Origin: Paraglaciecola sp. L1A13
GTDB lineage: Bacteria > Pseudomonadota > Gammaproteobacteria > Enterobacterales > Alteromonadaceae
Direction: 5' to 3'
Assembly (NCBI RefSeq): GCF_009796745.1
Contig: NZ_CP047024.1
Location: 1,798,001-1,862,000 of the forward strand
Length of the DNA: 64,000 nt
Positions 1 to 8,630 of the stretch are shown piece after piece (position 1 is the stretch's first letter; each line of letters opens with the position of its first letter). The notes under the pieces are model-generated. The model worked only from the letters and a program-made list of their open reading frames with translations, was not told where the DNA came from and did not search any database. The position numbers were made by a program, and so were the translations under genes.

Positions 1-57
1 TATACATATTTTTGATGCTGTCTAGTAGTTGCCTAAAATTTATTCTAGTGTAGATGT

Positions 58-933
58 TTAGTAGAGTTTACTACCCCAGCCTAATTTGGTGCGCAACACG
101 TTGAAATAGTTATAATCTTTGGGATGAATTAACGATAGTTTTGCTGGGTTTTTGCGAATAATTATTTCATCACCAGGTAAGACCGTCAGTACGATGTGGC
201 TGTCACAACTAACCTGGAGGTTGTCTCTATTTTCTGGCGATACTTTTATTCGTACTGTGCTATTCGCATCGACAACTATTGGGCGAGCACTTAGTGTATG
301 GGGGAACATAGGCACCAAACTGAGGGCATCTAAGTTTGGAGTGAGGATAGGTCCTCCGCCAGATAAAGAATAGGCCGTTGAGCCTGTAGGGGTAGCAACA
401 ATTAGTCCATCGGAACGTTGACTAAAGACGAAATTTTCATCCAAATAGACTTCAAATTCCATCATATGAGCAACTTTTCCATGGTGCATTACCACTTCAT
501 TAACCGCAGAATTTGTACTTTGTAACTGACCGTCACGGTAAACTTCTAGCTCCAATAAAAAACGTTGTTCAATTTGGCAATCACCGTTAAATATCGTGTC
601 TAATTGACGCTCAATATCATCTGGGTTTATGTCGGTCAAAAAGCCCAAGTTACCACGGTTAATGCCCACTACCGCAACATTGTGTTTAGCGAGTACCCTT
701 GCTGCTCCAAGCATATTTCCGTCACCACCGACCACTATAGCTAAATCTGCCTGGGTGCCTATTGTATCGAGATCGGCTATTTCAAAGCCATTGCCTGTTA
801 ATTGTGATGCGCAACTTTGCTCTACGATCACTCTGCAGTCCTTTTGTTTAAGATAAACAATCAGCGCTTGCAAGCTTAAATTGGCTCCTTGATGGGCGTG
901 TTTGCCTATCAATCCGACGGTGTGAAAACCCAT
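58..933 (-). CDS. nadK: NAD kinase
   Basis: Phosphorylates NAD+ to NADP+ with ATP in the cytoplasm and supplies the cell's NADP pool. The 291-residue protein is full length for the family. It carries the diagnostic GGDGNML loop (about residues 69-75), the [11 protein letters not shown] segment (about 92-102) and the [15 protein letters not shown] substrate-site stretch (about 181-195). The ATG start gives the usual short lead [11 protein letters not shown]. The gene stands alone and is divergent from nagZ across about 255 bp. The identification is secure; only its regulation is unknown. Confidence 0.97.
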   Translation of the reverse strand: MGFHTVGLIGKHAHQGANLSLQALIVYLKQKDCRVIVEQSCASQLTGNGFEIADLDTIGTQADLAIVVGGDGNMLGAARVLAKHNVAVVGINRGNLGFLTDINPDDIERQLDTIFNGDCQIEQRFLLELEVYRDGQLQSTNSAVNEVVMHHGKVAHMMEFEVYLDENFVFSQRSDGLIVATPTGSTAYSLSGGGPILTPNLDALSLVPMFPHTLSARPIVVDANSTVRIKVSPENRDNLQVSCDSHIVLTVLPGDEIIIRKNPAKLSLIHPKDYNYFNVLRTKLGWGSKLY

Positions 934-1188
934 AGTAACTCATTAAAATAGCTGATTTAGGATAGTATAATCATCCCCAGTGGTGAAAGTCATAACTTTT
1001 TATGTCTATGATTTTTCTATGGGTTCTAATGATTAATTTATAGGCGATGTGCAATCACTTTGTATCATCGTCAAGGTAACGATATTTATTTTACGGGTAA
1101 TTATCTGCATATTGCGTGTATTGATGCTTTTTTTCTTGTCGTCGTTCTCTTATAGTGCATCTAATTCAATAAGTTATAAGATTTATCC

Positions 1189-2199
1189 ATGGGCCCATTA
1201 ATGTTAGATGTCGCAGGTTGTGAACTTACACCTGACGACAGAGAGTTACTCGACCATCCCCTTGTAGGTGGCGTTATTTTGTTTAGCCGCAATTACTATG
1301 ACCAAAAACAATTAGCGGAACTGATCGGACAAATACGTCTGTCGGCACGCAATAACATATTAATTGGGGTGGATCATGAAGGTGGCAGAGTGCAGCGTTT
1401 TCGCCACGGTTTTAGTGCCATTCCCGCCATGGGGGAAATTTTCAATAGAAGTCATGAGGTTATGGCTAAGGCTGAGCAATACTGTGACACGTTTGGTTGG
1501 TTAATGGCGGCTGAATGTTTAGCATTTGATATCGATTTGAGCTTCGCGCCAGTGCTTGATTTAAACGGCGTGTCAGATGTTATTGGCGATCGTTCATTTC
1601 ATCGCAAACCTGAGCCGCTGATTAATTTGGCCAGTCACTTTATTAAAGGTATGCATCGTGCTGGTATGAAGGCCACAGGAAAGCACTTTCCGGGTCACGG
1701 CAATGTCAAAGAGGACTCTCATATCGCGATGCCCGTCGATGGGCGTAGCTTAGCGCAAATCACCGAACTTGATATGCGTGTTTTTACTGAGTTGCATGCT
1801 AAAGGTTTATTAGACGGCATTATGCCAGCCCATGTAGTCTATCCCGAGGTGGATGATATGCCTGCTGGATTTTCTAAGATATGGCTGCAAACTTACTTAC
1901 GAGAAAAAATGAATTTCGACGGTGTGATATTTTCTGATGATTTGTCTATGCAGGGTGCAGCATTTATCGGTGATTTCGCGGCACGAGCAAAAGCGGCTAT
2001 GCACGCCGGTTGCGATATGGTGTTAGTGTGTAATAACCCAGATGCCGCAGCACAGGTAATCGATAGTTTACCCAGTGATACTGCTAGCAATCCCCGTTTG
2101 GCTCGATTAGCTAAAGTACCGTGTGGCGATTTTACCGCTTTAAAAAATTCACAGGAATACTCATCTGCGCAGCGTAAGTTGGCTGAATATTACGATTAG
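1189..2199 (+). CDS. nagZ: Beta-N-acetylglucosaminidase, peptidoglycan recycling (GH3)
   Basis: A cytoplasmic GH3 hydrolase that removes N-acetylglucosamine from anhydromuropeptides during cell-wall recycling. The 336-residue protein has the family start MGPLMLDVAGCELTPDD, the KHFPGHG motif (about 163-169) followed by the DSHIAMPVD loop, and the catalytic-aspartate segment FSDDLSM (about 245-251). There is no signal peptide, as expected for NagZ and unlike secreted GH3 enzymes. Length matches the family. The next gene is a transporter about 100 bp downstream, which may or may not be co-transcribed. Confidence 0.97.
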   Translation: MGPLMLDVAGCELTPDDRELLDHPLVGGVILFSRNYYDQKQLAELIGQIRLSARNNILIGVDHEGGRVQRFRHGFSAIPAMGEIFNRSHEVMAKAEQYCDTFGWLMAAECLAFDIDLSFAPVLDLNGVSDVIGDRSFHRKPEPLINLASHFIKGMHRAGMKATGKHFPGHGNVKEDSHIAMPVDGRSLAQITELDMRVFTELHAKGLLDGIMPAHVVYPEVDDMPAGFSKIWLQTYLREKMNFDGVIFSDDLSMQGAAFIGDFAARAKAAMHAGCDMVLVCNNPDAAAQVIDSLPSDTASNPRLARLAKVPCGDFTALKNSQEYSSAQRKLAEYYD

Positions 2200-2301
2200 T
2201 CTTCTGTTTGAAAAATGGTTACTCAAAGTACAAGTGTGCAGGGCTGATGGTTAGTCCGTTACCACAGCACTTAGCGCTAAATTAAGTAGGATACGAATAT
2301 T

Positions 2302-3678
2302 ATGCATTTAACCCGGCAGCACTTTATATTGATTGGCCCTTTGCTCGCCATCGGATTTTATGCATTTTTACGTTACACGAACGTGGATTATCTGCCTGCG
2401 GTAACTGCTGCCATTACCACCTTAACGGTTATTTGGTGGGTAAGCGAAGCAATACCTATTCCAGCGACATCTATTGTACCTTTTGCTTTATTGCCTTTGT
2501 TTGGTGTGCTTGATCACGCAACGGCTGCTTCAGCCTTAGGTAGTCATGTAATTTTGTTATTAATGGGGGCGTTTATGCTCTCAACGGCGCTTGAGCGCAG
2601 TGGCGCTCATGAACGATTAGCTGTCTATATGGTACGAATGGTCGGGGTCAGCAGCGGCCGGCGTCTGGTTATGGGCTTTGTGCTAGCCACAGGTTTTCTC
2701 AGTATGTGGATATCAAATACTGCCACCGTGCTGATTATCCTACCAATGGCATTAGCAGTGTTATCACATGTAGATAACCCCAAATTAAAAGTTGCGCTTA
2801 TTCTAGGTATTGCTTATTCAGCAAGTGTAGGCGGCCTTGGGACTTTAATTGGAACCCCGCCTAATGTGATATTTGCCGGCATTTATCAAGAGCAAACCGG
2901 ACAAGAGTTTGGTTTTCTGGCGTGGATGAAAGTGGGAATTCCCGTTGTTGTGGTGTGTTTGCCGATTATTGCCTTGTGGCTGACGCGCAATGTCACACTT
3001 GAGCAGGACATAGAATTACCTGAACTAGGCCCGTGGCGTAAAGAAGAGTCTCGGACCTTATGGGTTTTTGGTTTAACCGCATTAGCATGGATCACGCGTA
3101 ACGAGCCATTCGGTGGCTGGAGCGGTTGGTTTGATATCTTTTATGCCGGCGACAGCACTATTGCGCTTACGGCCGTTGTGGTGATGTTTATTGTGCCAAA
3201 TGGCAAAGGTAACCGCTTATTAGATTGGGAAACGGCTAAGTCGATCCCTTGGGGGATATTGTTACTGTTTGCTGGTGGTATTGCATTAGCGAAAGGATTT
3301 AGTGCATCTGGCTTAAGTCAGATTTTGGGTGATTGGTTACTTGGTTTAACCAGCTTGCCGTTAGTTATGGTTATTTTGGCCATTTGTTTAATTGTGACTT
3401 ACCTCACTGAAATCACCAGTAATACAGCAACCGCAACCTTGCTTATGCCGATTTTAGCTGTGGCTGCTGTGTCATCGGGTAACGACCCTGCATTATTTAT
3501 GATCCCCGCCGCTATGGCTGCAAGTTGTGCCTTTATGTTACCCGTCGCTACTGCCCCGAATGCTATTGCTTATGGCACCGGTGAGATTGAGATAAAAGAT
3601 ATGGTTAAGGAAGGGGCCATTTTGAGCTTTTTGATTTCAACGATTGTGGGTCTAATATGCTTTGCACTGTTGCGTTAA
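2302..3678 (+). CDS. SLC13/DASS family sodium-coupled anion transporter
   Basis: An inner-membrane symporter of the divalent anion:Na+ (DASS, SLC13) family, which takes up dicarboxylates, citrate or sulfate with sodium. The 458-residue protein is very hydrophobic, with about a dozen membrane segments. It shows the two family hallmarks containing Ser-Asn-Thr: WISNTATVLIILPM (about 137-150) and EITSNTATATLLMP (about 371-384), which line the substrate and sodium sites. Substrate cannot be read from the sequence; dicarboxylate is the commonest choice. It lies about 100 bp after nagZ. Confidence 0.9.
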   Translation: MHLTRQHFILIGPLLAIGFYAFLRYTNVDYLPAVTAAITTLTVIWWVSEAIPIPATSIVPFALLPLFGVLDHATAASALGSHVILLLMGAFMLSTALERSGAHERLAVYMVRMVGVSSGRRLVMGFVLATGFLSMWISNTATVLIILPMALAVLSHVDNPKLKVALILGIAYSASVGGLGTLIGTPPNVIFAGIYQEQTGQEFGFLAWMKVGIPVVVVCLPIIALWLTRNVTLEQDIELPELGPWRKEESRTLWVFGLTALAWITRNEPFGGWSGWFDIFYAGDSTIALTAVVVMFIVPNGKGNRLLDWETAKSIPWGILLLFAGGIALAKGFSASGLSQILGDWLLGLTSLPLVMVILAICLIVTYLTEITSNTATATLLMPILAVAAVSSGNDPALFMIPAAMAASCAFMLPVATAPNAIAYGTGEIEIKDMVKEGAILSFLISTIVGLICFALLR

Positions 3679-3932
3679 TATAGCCAATAGTTAGACCGTC
3701 ACTTCACTCTGAACACGGGCATGCCGTACAAATATTCCAAACAACATGAATACATATTGTGCAAAGCTATCTTTATTATTGCTAATTTGGTGCAATAAAA
3801 TCAGACACTTACCCTCAATCCCTTAATTAACGGGATACGCCTCTATGGCATTAATACTGCACAGAGTAGCCCCGCAAAGCATTAGGGCTAGGCTCAGATG
3901 TATATTAGTCAGTTAATTTAAGGAGTCAGTAT

Positions 3933-4259
3933 ATGATGAAAGTAATTGGGGTAGCGTTTAGCTTATTTATGGTTGGTAATGTGCATGCTGAAACGTTTGA
4001 CTGGGGCGCCTTAAAACTTAGTCGCATTGATCTACAATTGCCTTTGCTTACGGTACAAGGTGAAAACGGGCTACTAGCCTGTGGCTATGTTGACGTTGAC
4101 ACGTGTAATAAAACCGGCGAAGCATGTGCCATTGTATCTGGCGTGCGTACTCATGATGATATGCTGACAAAACCAGTACTGGCTGTATCAAATGCGGCTC
4201 GTTTATTAGGCGTAGAGATGGGTATGACCGGCACACAAGCATTGGAATTAATGCGTTAA
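3933..4259 (+). CDS. Secreted DUF1805 (YunC-like) small protein
   Basis: A 108-residue protein of the DUF1805 family, whose cytoplasmic prototype is B. subtilis YunC; biochemical function is not established. Family features are the GLLACGYVDVDTCNK segment (about 49-63), AIVSGVRTHDDML (about 69-81) and the ending GVEMGMTGTQALELM. Unusually, the first 19 residues (MMKVIGVAFSLFMVGNVHA) look like a cleavable signal peptide ending in an AxA-like site, which implies export. A good Shine-Dalgarno sequence AAGGAG lies about 8 bp before the ATG. It converges on the LysR gene and shares a hairpin with it. Confidence 0.8.
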   Translation: MMKVIGVAFSLFMVGNVHAETFDWGALKLSRIDLQLPLLTVQGENGLLACGYVDVDTCNKTGEACAIVSGVRTHDDMLTKPVLAVSNAARLLGVEMGMTGTQALELMR

Positions 4260-4297
4260 TTTATTAAGATTATTATTTATAACTAAGCTTTTTAACT

Positions 4298-4336
4298 CCC
4301 AGCGTGAGGCGTTTAGCATAAGTGCCTCACGCTGGG
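4298..4336. terminator. Hairpin between convergent genes
   Basis: Perfect 13-bp arms, CCCAGCGTGAGGC and GCCTCACGCTGGG, separated by 13 nt. It sits between the ends of the DUF1805 gene (+) and the LysR gene (-). Position suggests a shared terminator, but neither side has a convincing T run, so intrinsic termination is uncertain. Confidence 0.5.
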
Positions 4337-4348
4337 GTGATATCATAA

Positions 4349-5347
4349 TTAACCAACAACTGCGCTATCAATATTTACCACCGAAGGGTGACGGTACTTT
4401 GTGTCTAACAGTGTACCTCGCCAACTGTTATCAGCATGAGCGTTAGCGGTGGTTTCTCGTATTAATTCAAACACGGCGGCTACTGCGGCATTTTTTCGTT
4501 GATGATCTGATAATCGTAAATACACATCGCGTTTTAATTCAGGTTGAATAATCTTAATGGCTCTTATTTGCTTACTCGCTTCTAAATGACAAGTGGCAGA
4601 TGACGGGTAAATGGCTAAGCCAAAACCTTGTGAAACATAATGTAAGGTCGTCATTAACTGACCAAATGCGTTTCTCGTTTTAAGTTTAATCCCTAAGTTG
4701 TCAGCTTCAGCGGTTAATAACACTGGTAGAGCGTCTCGTCTATCGGGCATAAATAGCTCGTAGTCTTGTAATGACTCAAAGGGAATGGAACCGTACAATG
4801 ACAATTCGCTATAACTGGGGTTTTTCGGGCGAGGGGATATGTATAAATACAATTTCTCGCTTAACAGGGGCAAGGTGGTTGCCGCGTTTTTATTCAGTTC
4901 TGCGTTGTAGCATAAGGCGATATCTATTTTCTGATCTGCAAACCAATTTTCTACCTTATAAGATGGTCCGACCCTAAACGCTAGTTCAACATTAGGGAAA
5001 CGATGTTCAAGTTCAGTTTGTAATTGGATCGATAATACATTGCAGATAGATTGACTCAGGCCTACAACCACTTTGCCTTTACATTGGGTTTGCTGGCCAA
5101 TAATCTCCAGTTTCGCCTTGTCTATTTGATTTAAAATAAGCCGGGCGTGTTCTTCAAATTGCTCACCTGCGGTGGTCAAAGCAACACCACGAAAATTACG
5201 TTCGAACAGTTTTATTTTCAGTTCGTGCTCTAAATTTGCAAGTTGTAAACTGATTGCGGGTTGGGCCACGTCTAAAATTTTTGCTGCGCCTGATATGCTT
5301 CCTTGCTCTGCAGTTGCTAAAAAATATTCTAATTGTTTTGTGTTCAT
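4349..5347 (-). CDS. LysR-family transcriptional regulator
   Basis: A cytoplasmic DNA-binding regulator. The N-terminal winged helix-turn-helix (about residues 1-60: MNTKQLEYFLATAEQGSISGAAKILDVAQPAISLQLANLE) is followed by a LysR substrate-binding domain (about 90-300). I use the ATG at 5347, which gives the standard LysR N-terminus; an upstream in-frame TTG at 5359 would add only four residues. It is divergent from the flavin oxidase, cytochrome c, RidA and TonB receptor genes across about 465 bp. LysR proteins commonly control the divergent gene, so it is the likely regulator of that cluster; this is inferred from position. The C-terminal tail is about 30 residues longer than typical. Confidence 0.92.
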   Translation of the reverse strand: MNTKQLEYFLATAEQGSISGAAKILDVAQPAISLQLANLEHELKIKLFERNFRGVALTTAGEQFEEHARLILNQIDKAKLEIIGQQTQCKGKVVVGLSQSICNVLSIQLQTELEHRFPNVELAFRVGPSYKVENWFADQKIDIALCYNAELNKNAATTLPLLSEKLYLYISPRPKNPSYSELSLYGSIPFESLQDYELFMPDRRDALPVLLTAEADNLGIKLKTRNAFGQLMTTLHYVSQGFGLAIYPSSATCHLEASKQIRAIKIIQPELKRDVYLRLSDHQRKNAAVAAVFELIRETTANAHADNSWRGTLLDTKYRHPSVVNIDSAVVG

Positions 5348-5813
5348 CACATTGTCCAAATTAACCTAGTGTTTTACATAAAGTATTTTTGCTACTGATC
5401 GATAAACTGCAAGCATTATACCGAAATGGGCTTTTGCTTATTCGTTGAGCATATATTCGATATGGGTTTATCAAATACACACTACAAACGTTGTTTAAAC
5501 CGATCAAATCTAATTTCTTACTGCTCAATTCACATCTACAAAAATGCTGCTTCGTTCAGGGTTTATTTGTTATTTCTTATTAAACGCAATTTTGATGCCG
5601 AATAACTTATCCATTTTTTGTACTTTTAAATTTTTTGGTTATTTAACTTACCTATTGTATCGCTGTGTCCCGCGTAAGATAAGGGGGGTGTAACAAAATA
5701 TGGGGCGGCTCAACATTATTGTGCGTTCTGTCATTCAGTGTGTGCCGTTAGCATACTAATCTGATTTTTCGACTTTCCAGCAACGCTTAATTAGGATTCA
5801 CCTTAGATTATTT
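5348..5813. promoter_or_regulatory. Divergent intergenic region, LysR / oxidase operon
   Basis: About 465 bp, AT-rich, with no open frame of interest. It must hold the promoters of both the LysR gene and the oxidase operon. Two similar direct repeats, CGAAATGGGCTTTT at 5422-5435 and CGATATGGGTTTAT at 5458-5471 (36 bp apart, 11 of 14 identical), are candidate regulator sites. No exact promoter is assigned. Confidence 0.4.
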
Positions 5814-7403
5814 ATGCTAAATATTACTCGAAGACAATTTCTCAGTTATGTAGGGGCAGCAGGTGGTTCATCCGCTTTACTCAAGACCAGTCTCGCTTTA
5901 GGGTTAATGCCTGATGACAATTACGCAGGCCCCGTCAAAATCAAGCCTGCAGCGAATGGCGAGCAACCCACGGCCCTTATTTTAGGCGCTGGTGTAGCGG
6001 GCTTAGCCACAGCCCTCGAATTAGAAAAAGCCGGTATTCATTGCACTATTTTAGAGGCCTCTTTTCGACCTGGTGGGCGTAATTTAACTGTGCGCAATGG
6101 GGACAAAATCGATGAAATGGGCAACCCACAAATTTGCCAATTCGATAAACAAGATAATTTGTTTTTTAACTGCGGTCCTGCACGAATTCCTGGTCACCAT
6201 AGACGTCTGTTGCACTATTGCAGAGCATTGAATGTGCCATTACAGATCAAAGCTAATAGTAGCAAGATGGCTTATTTTCACGATGATGATTCACTGGGTG
6301 GTAAACCTAAACGCATTATCGAGTACCACACTGACGTACGTGGTTTGATGTCAGAATTGCTTTGGAAGTCAGCTGAAAACAATCAATACGATCAATTATT
6401 AAGTGAAGACGATGTTGCCAAGCTGATGAAGTTTTCCCAGACTTACGGCGACTTGACTGAAAATGGTAAATATATTGGTAGTGGACGTGCGGGCTCTACG
6501 ACTGACCGCATGTTGGAGTTTCCTAAACCCCATGCACCTATTGAATTAAAAGCTATGCTCGACAGCCAATTTTGGTATGGCGGGTTAATGGGCGCTGAAC
6601 TCTACGATTGGTGTGAACCATTAATGGAGCCTGTAGGCGGCATGGATGGCGTAATAAAGGGCTTTTTGCGCAACCTAAAAAACCAACCGGTATTAAATGC
6701 TCAGGTTAAGAAAATTTATAACCGTGATAACGGCGTGGAAGTGACGTACGAGCAGGGCGGTCAGCTGCATACCGTGCAAGCTGATTACTGTTTCAACAAT
6801 ATTCCAGCCTACTTTATGGCCGGTATCGACAACAACTTCTCAACTGATTATCAGTCTGGCTTAGACAGCGTAAAACGTGGGCACTTATTCAAAATTGCGT
6901 ACCAGATGAGTGAGCGCTTCTGGGAGCGAGACGGTATTTACGGTGGCATTAGTTATACCACAGATCCTATCGGTCAAATTTGGTATCCGTCACATGATAT
7001 TCACGCACAAAAAGGCATCTTGCTCGGTGCCTACACTTGGGATCCTAAAGTGGGGGCTATGTTTGAAAAAATGACGCCACAAGAGCGACTTACCGCTGGT
7101 GCTTTATATGCCGAGAAAATTCATCCTGGTTATAGCAAGTACATTGAGAATGGTATCAGCATCCCTTGGGCGCGAATGAATCACCAAATGGGGTGTGGTA
7201 TGCGCATGAGTCCAGAAGATTTTGACCAGTACTACCGACTTCTGCAAAAACCTGAGGGCCGGCATTTTATGATTGGCGATCAAATTAGTCATCATAGTGG
7301 TTGGCAAGAGGGTGCATTGGCATCTAGCGAACAAGCATTACAACAATTTAACCGATTAGTCAGTTCTAACACTAAAAGTGGAGAAGCCAGTCATGTCGCT
7401 TAA
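5814..7403 (+). CDS. Tat-exported flavin amine / L-amino-acid oxidase family protein
   Basis: An FAD-dependent oxidoreductase of the monoamine/L-amino-acid oxidase superfamily, predicted to be periplasmic. A twin-arginine signal is visible (TRRQFLSYVG, residues 5-14, then a hydrophobic stretch to about 31). The FAD-binding Rossmann motif GAGVAGL is at 58-64, ending in the acidic LEAS. A GGR motif follows at about 87, and then GPARIPGHHRRLL, typical of L-amino-acid oxidase-like members. The C-terminal FAD segment reads GDQISHHSGWQEGALASSEQAL. It would oxidise an amine or amino acid to the imine. It overlaps the following cytochrome c gene by 11 bp, suggesting that the cytochrome rather than oxygen takes the electrons. 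Substrate unknown. Confidence 0.88.
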   Translation: MLNITRRQFLSYVGAAGGSSALLKTSLALGLMPDDNYAGPVKIKPAANGEQPTALILGAGVAGLATALELEKAGIHCTILEASFRPGGRNLTVRNGDKIDEMGNPQICQFDKQDNLFFNCGPARIPGHHRRLLHYCRALNVPLQIKANSSKMAYFHDDDSLGGKPKRIIEYHTDVRGLMSELLWKSAENNQYDQLLSEDDVAKLMKFSQTYGDLTENGKYIGSGRAGSTTDRMLEFPKPHAPIELKAMLDSQFWYGGLMGAELYDWCEPLMEPVGGMDGVIKGFLRNLKNQPVLNAQVKKIYNRDNGVEVTYEQGGQLHTVQADYCFNNIPAYFMAGIDNNFSTDYQSGLDSVKRGHLFKIAYQMSERFWERDGIYGGISYTTDPIGQIWYPSHDIHAQKGILLGAYTWDPKVGAMFEKMTPQERLTAGALYAEKIHPGYSKYIENGISIPWARMNHQMGCGMRMSPEDFDQYYRLLQKPEGRHFMIGDQISHHSGWQEGALASSEQALQQFNRLVSSNTKSGEASHVA

Positions 7404-8007
7404 ATCTACTCTATTTATTCTGTTTTTTGCCACTGTCACAAGCCCTATATATGCATCAGAAGCGCCGACACCTGAAGGGTTAGAGTACTGCACTGTATGT
7501 CACGGTAGCCAATTGAAAGGTAATGCCAACATAGGAGCGCCTAGACTCGGTGGTTTATCAAGATGGTATATAGAGCGCCAACTTACCAATTTTAAAAACG
7601 GTGTTCGTGGCGCTCATTCCGACGATGCAACAGGCAGTGAAATGCTAGCCATGGCAAGACATTTAACGGCTAGTGATATTTCTGCTATTGCCGCATGGAT
7701 AGGTAAAACTGAATCGCCTGCACCTGAACCAACTATTCACGGAGATATTGAGGCCGGTAAAAGTCTTTATCAAGCCTGTGCTGCTTGTCATGGAGCTGAT
7801 GCATCAGGCAACAAAGCCATAGGCGCGCCAGCTTTGAGCGGTATCAATGATTGGTATTTACTGACTCAAATTAATCACTTCCGTTCAGGTGTTCGAGGCT
7901 CTGAGCCGAAGGATGTTTACGGACAACAAATGAAAGCCGCCGTTTCTATGGTGCAATCAGATCCTGATGCGGTAAATCTTGCCGCTTATATCAACCAACT
8001 TAATTAA
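7393..8007 (+). CDS. Periplasmic dihaem cytochrome c (c4-like)
   Basis: A 204-residue exported electron carrier with two cytochrome c domains. The start is taken as ATG 7393, preceded by GGAG, rather than the in-frame GTG at 7378; it overlaps the oxidase stop by 11 bp. A signal peptide occupies about residues 1-21. Haem-attachment motifs are CTVCH at 33-37 and CAACH at 129-133. The two halves are visibly repeated (GNANIGAPRLGGLSRWYIERQL against GNKAIGAPALSGINDWYLLTQI). Candidate axial methionines lie near 84-87 and 185-190. The c4 architecture and translational coupling suggest it accepts electrons from the upstream flavoenzyme and passes them to the respiratory chain. Confidence 0.9.
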   Translation: MSLKSTLFILFFATVTSPIYASEAPTPEGLEYCTVCHGSQLKGNANIGAPRLGGLSRWYIERQLTNFKNGVRGAHSDDATGSEMLAMARHLTASDISAIAAWIGKTESPAPEPTIHGDIEAGKSLYQACAACHGADASGNKAIGAPALSGINDWYLLTQINHFRSGVRGSEPKDVYGQQMKAAVSMVQSDPDAVNLAAYINQLN

Positions 8008-8026
8008 TCTTTGGAGTAACACATAA

Positions 8027-8521
8027 ATGAAAAAACACGTCCTACTTGCAGCAGTCGCCTTATTCAGTGCAAACAGTTTTGCTGAAGTAACGCGCCATGC
8101 GTTGCCAAATAATAATCCGTTTCCAATTTCTCGTGCGGTTGAAGTCACTCCAGATACTACATTGATTTTTCACGCTGGTATGACGCCAGGCCCAGTGAAT
8201 GCAGAAGCAGAAAAGGGAAGTCGCGAGTACTACGGTGACACCGAAACCCAAGCATTAAGTGTTTTTAAACGCTTAGAAGGCTCGTTCAAAGAATTAGGCG
8301 TCGGTTTTGGTGATGTCATCAAAATGCAGGTCTTTATGGTCGGTGACCCAGAGATGGGTGGGAAAATGGATTTTGCTGGTTTTATGAAATCTTATAGTAA
8401 ATATTTCGGAACTAAAGAACAGCCTAATAAACCGTCGCGTTCAGCTTTTCAAATCGCAGGATTGGCCGGTGGACCAAATATGTTGATTGAAATCGAAGTC
8501 GTGTTAGCAAAGCCAGAATAA
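8027..8521 (+). CDS. RidA/YjgF/UK114-family protein with signal peptide
   Basis: RidA proteins hydrolyse reactive imine/enamine intermediates to keto acids and ammonia. The 164-residue protein has a clear Sec signal peptide (MKKHVLLAAVALFSANSFA), which is unusual because classical RidA is cytoplasmic. The mature part carries family features: ALSVFKRLEGSFKELGVGFGDVIKMQVFM (about 77-105) and the conserved arginine segment PSRSAFQIAGLAGG (about 137-150), whose Arg corresponds to the active-site arginine of RidA. It sits 19 bp after the cytochrome gene, in the same direction. The context of an upstream imine-producing flavoenzyme fits imine clean-up in the periplasm. The activity itself is inferred. 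Confidence 0.88.
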   Translation: MKKHVLLAAVALFSANSFAEVTRHALPNNNPFPISRAVEVTPDTTLIFHAGMTPGPVNAEAEKGSREYYGDTETQALSVFKRLEGSFKELGVGFGDVIKMQVFMVGDPEMGGKMDFAGFMKSYSKYFGTKEQPNKPSRSAFQIAGLAGGPNMLIEIEVVLAKPE

Positions 8522-8540
8522 TTGGCCAAGCAACTCAGAG

Positions 8541-8561
8541 GCCCACTAAGGATTAGTGGGC
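8541..8561 (+). other. Intercistronic hairpin before the TonB receptor
   Basis: Arms GCCCACTAA and TTAGTGGGC with a 3-nt loop lie 20 bp after the RidA stop. There is no T run, so this is more likely an mRNA processing or partial-attenuation hairpin, or a repeat-type element, than a full terminator. It would let the receptor be expressed at a different level from the enzymes. Confidence 0.5.
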
Positions 8562-8630
8562 AGTGCAACAACGGAAATTTGTAAAGTTAATTAGCTCGCA
8601 AGAATTTAAAATAATAAAAGGTGAACACAC

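Noticed and set aside
1..57. Possible gene end at the window's left edge
   Set aside because: Too short to translate meaningfully; no frame with family features.
5422..5471. Direct repeats as a definite LysR operator
   Set aside because: Only 11 of 14 bases match and no T-N11-A dyad is clear, so they are mentioned only as a candidate.
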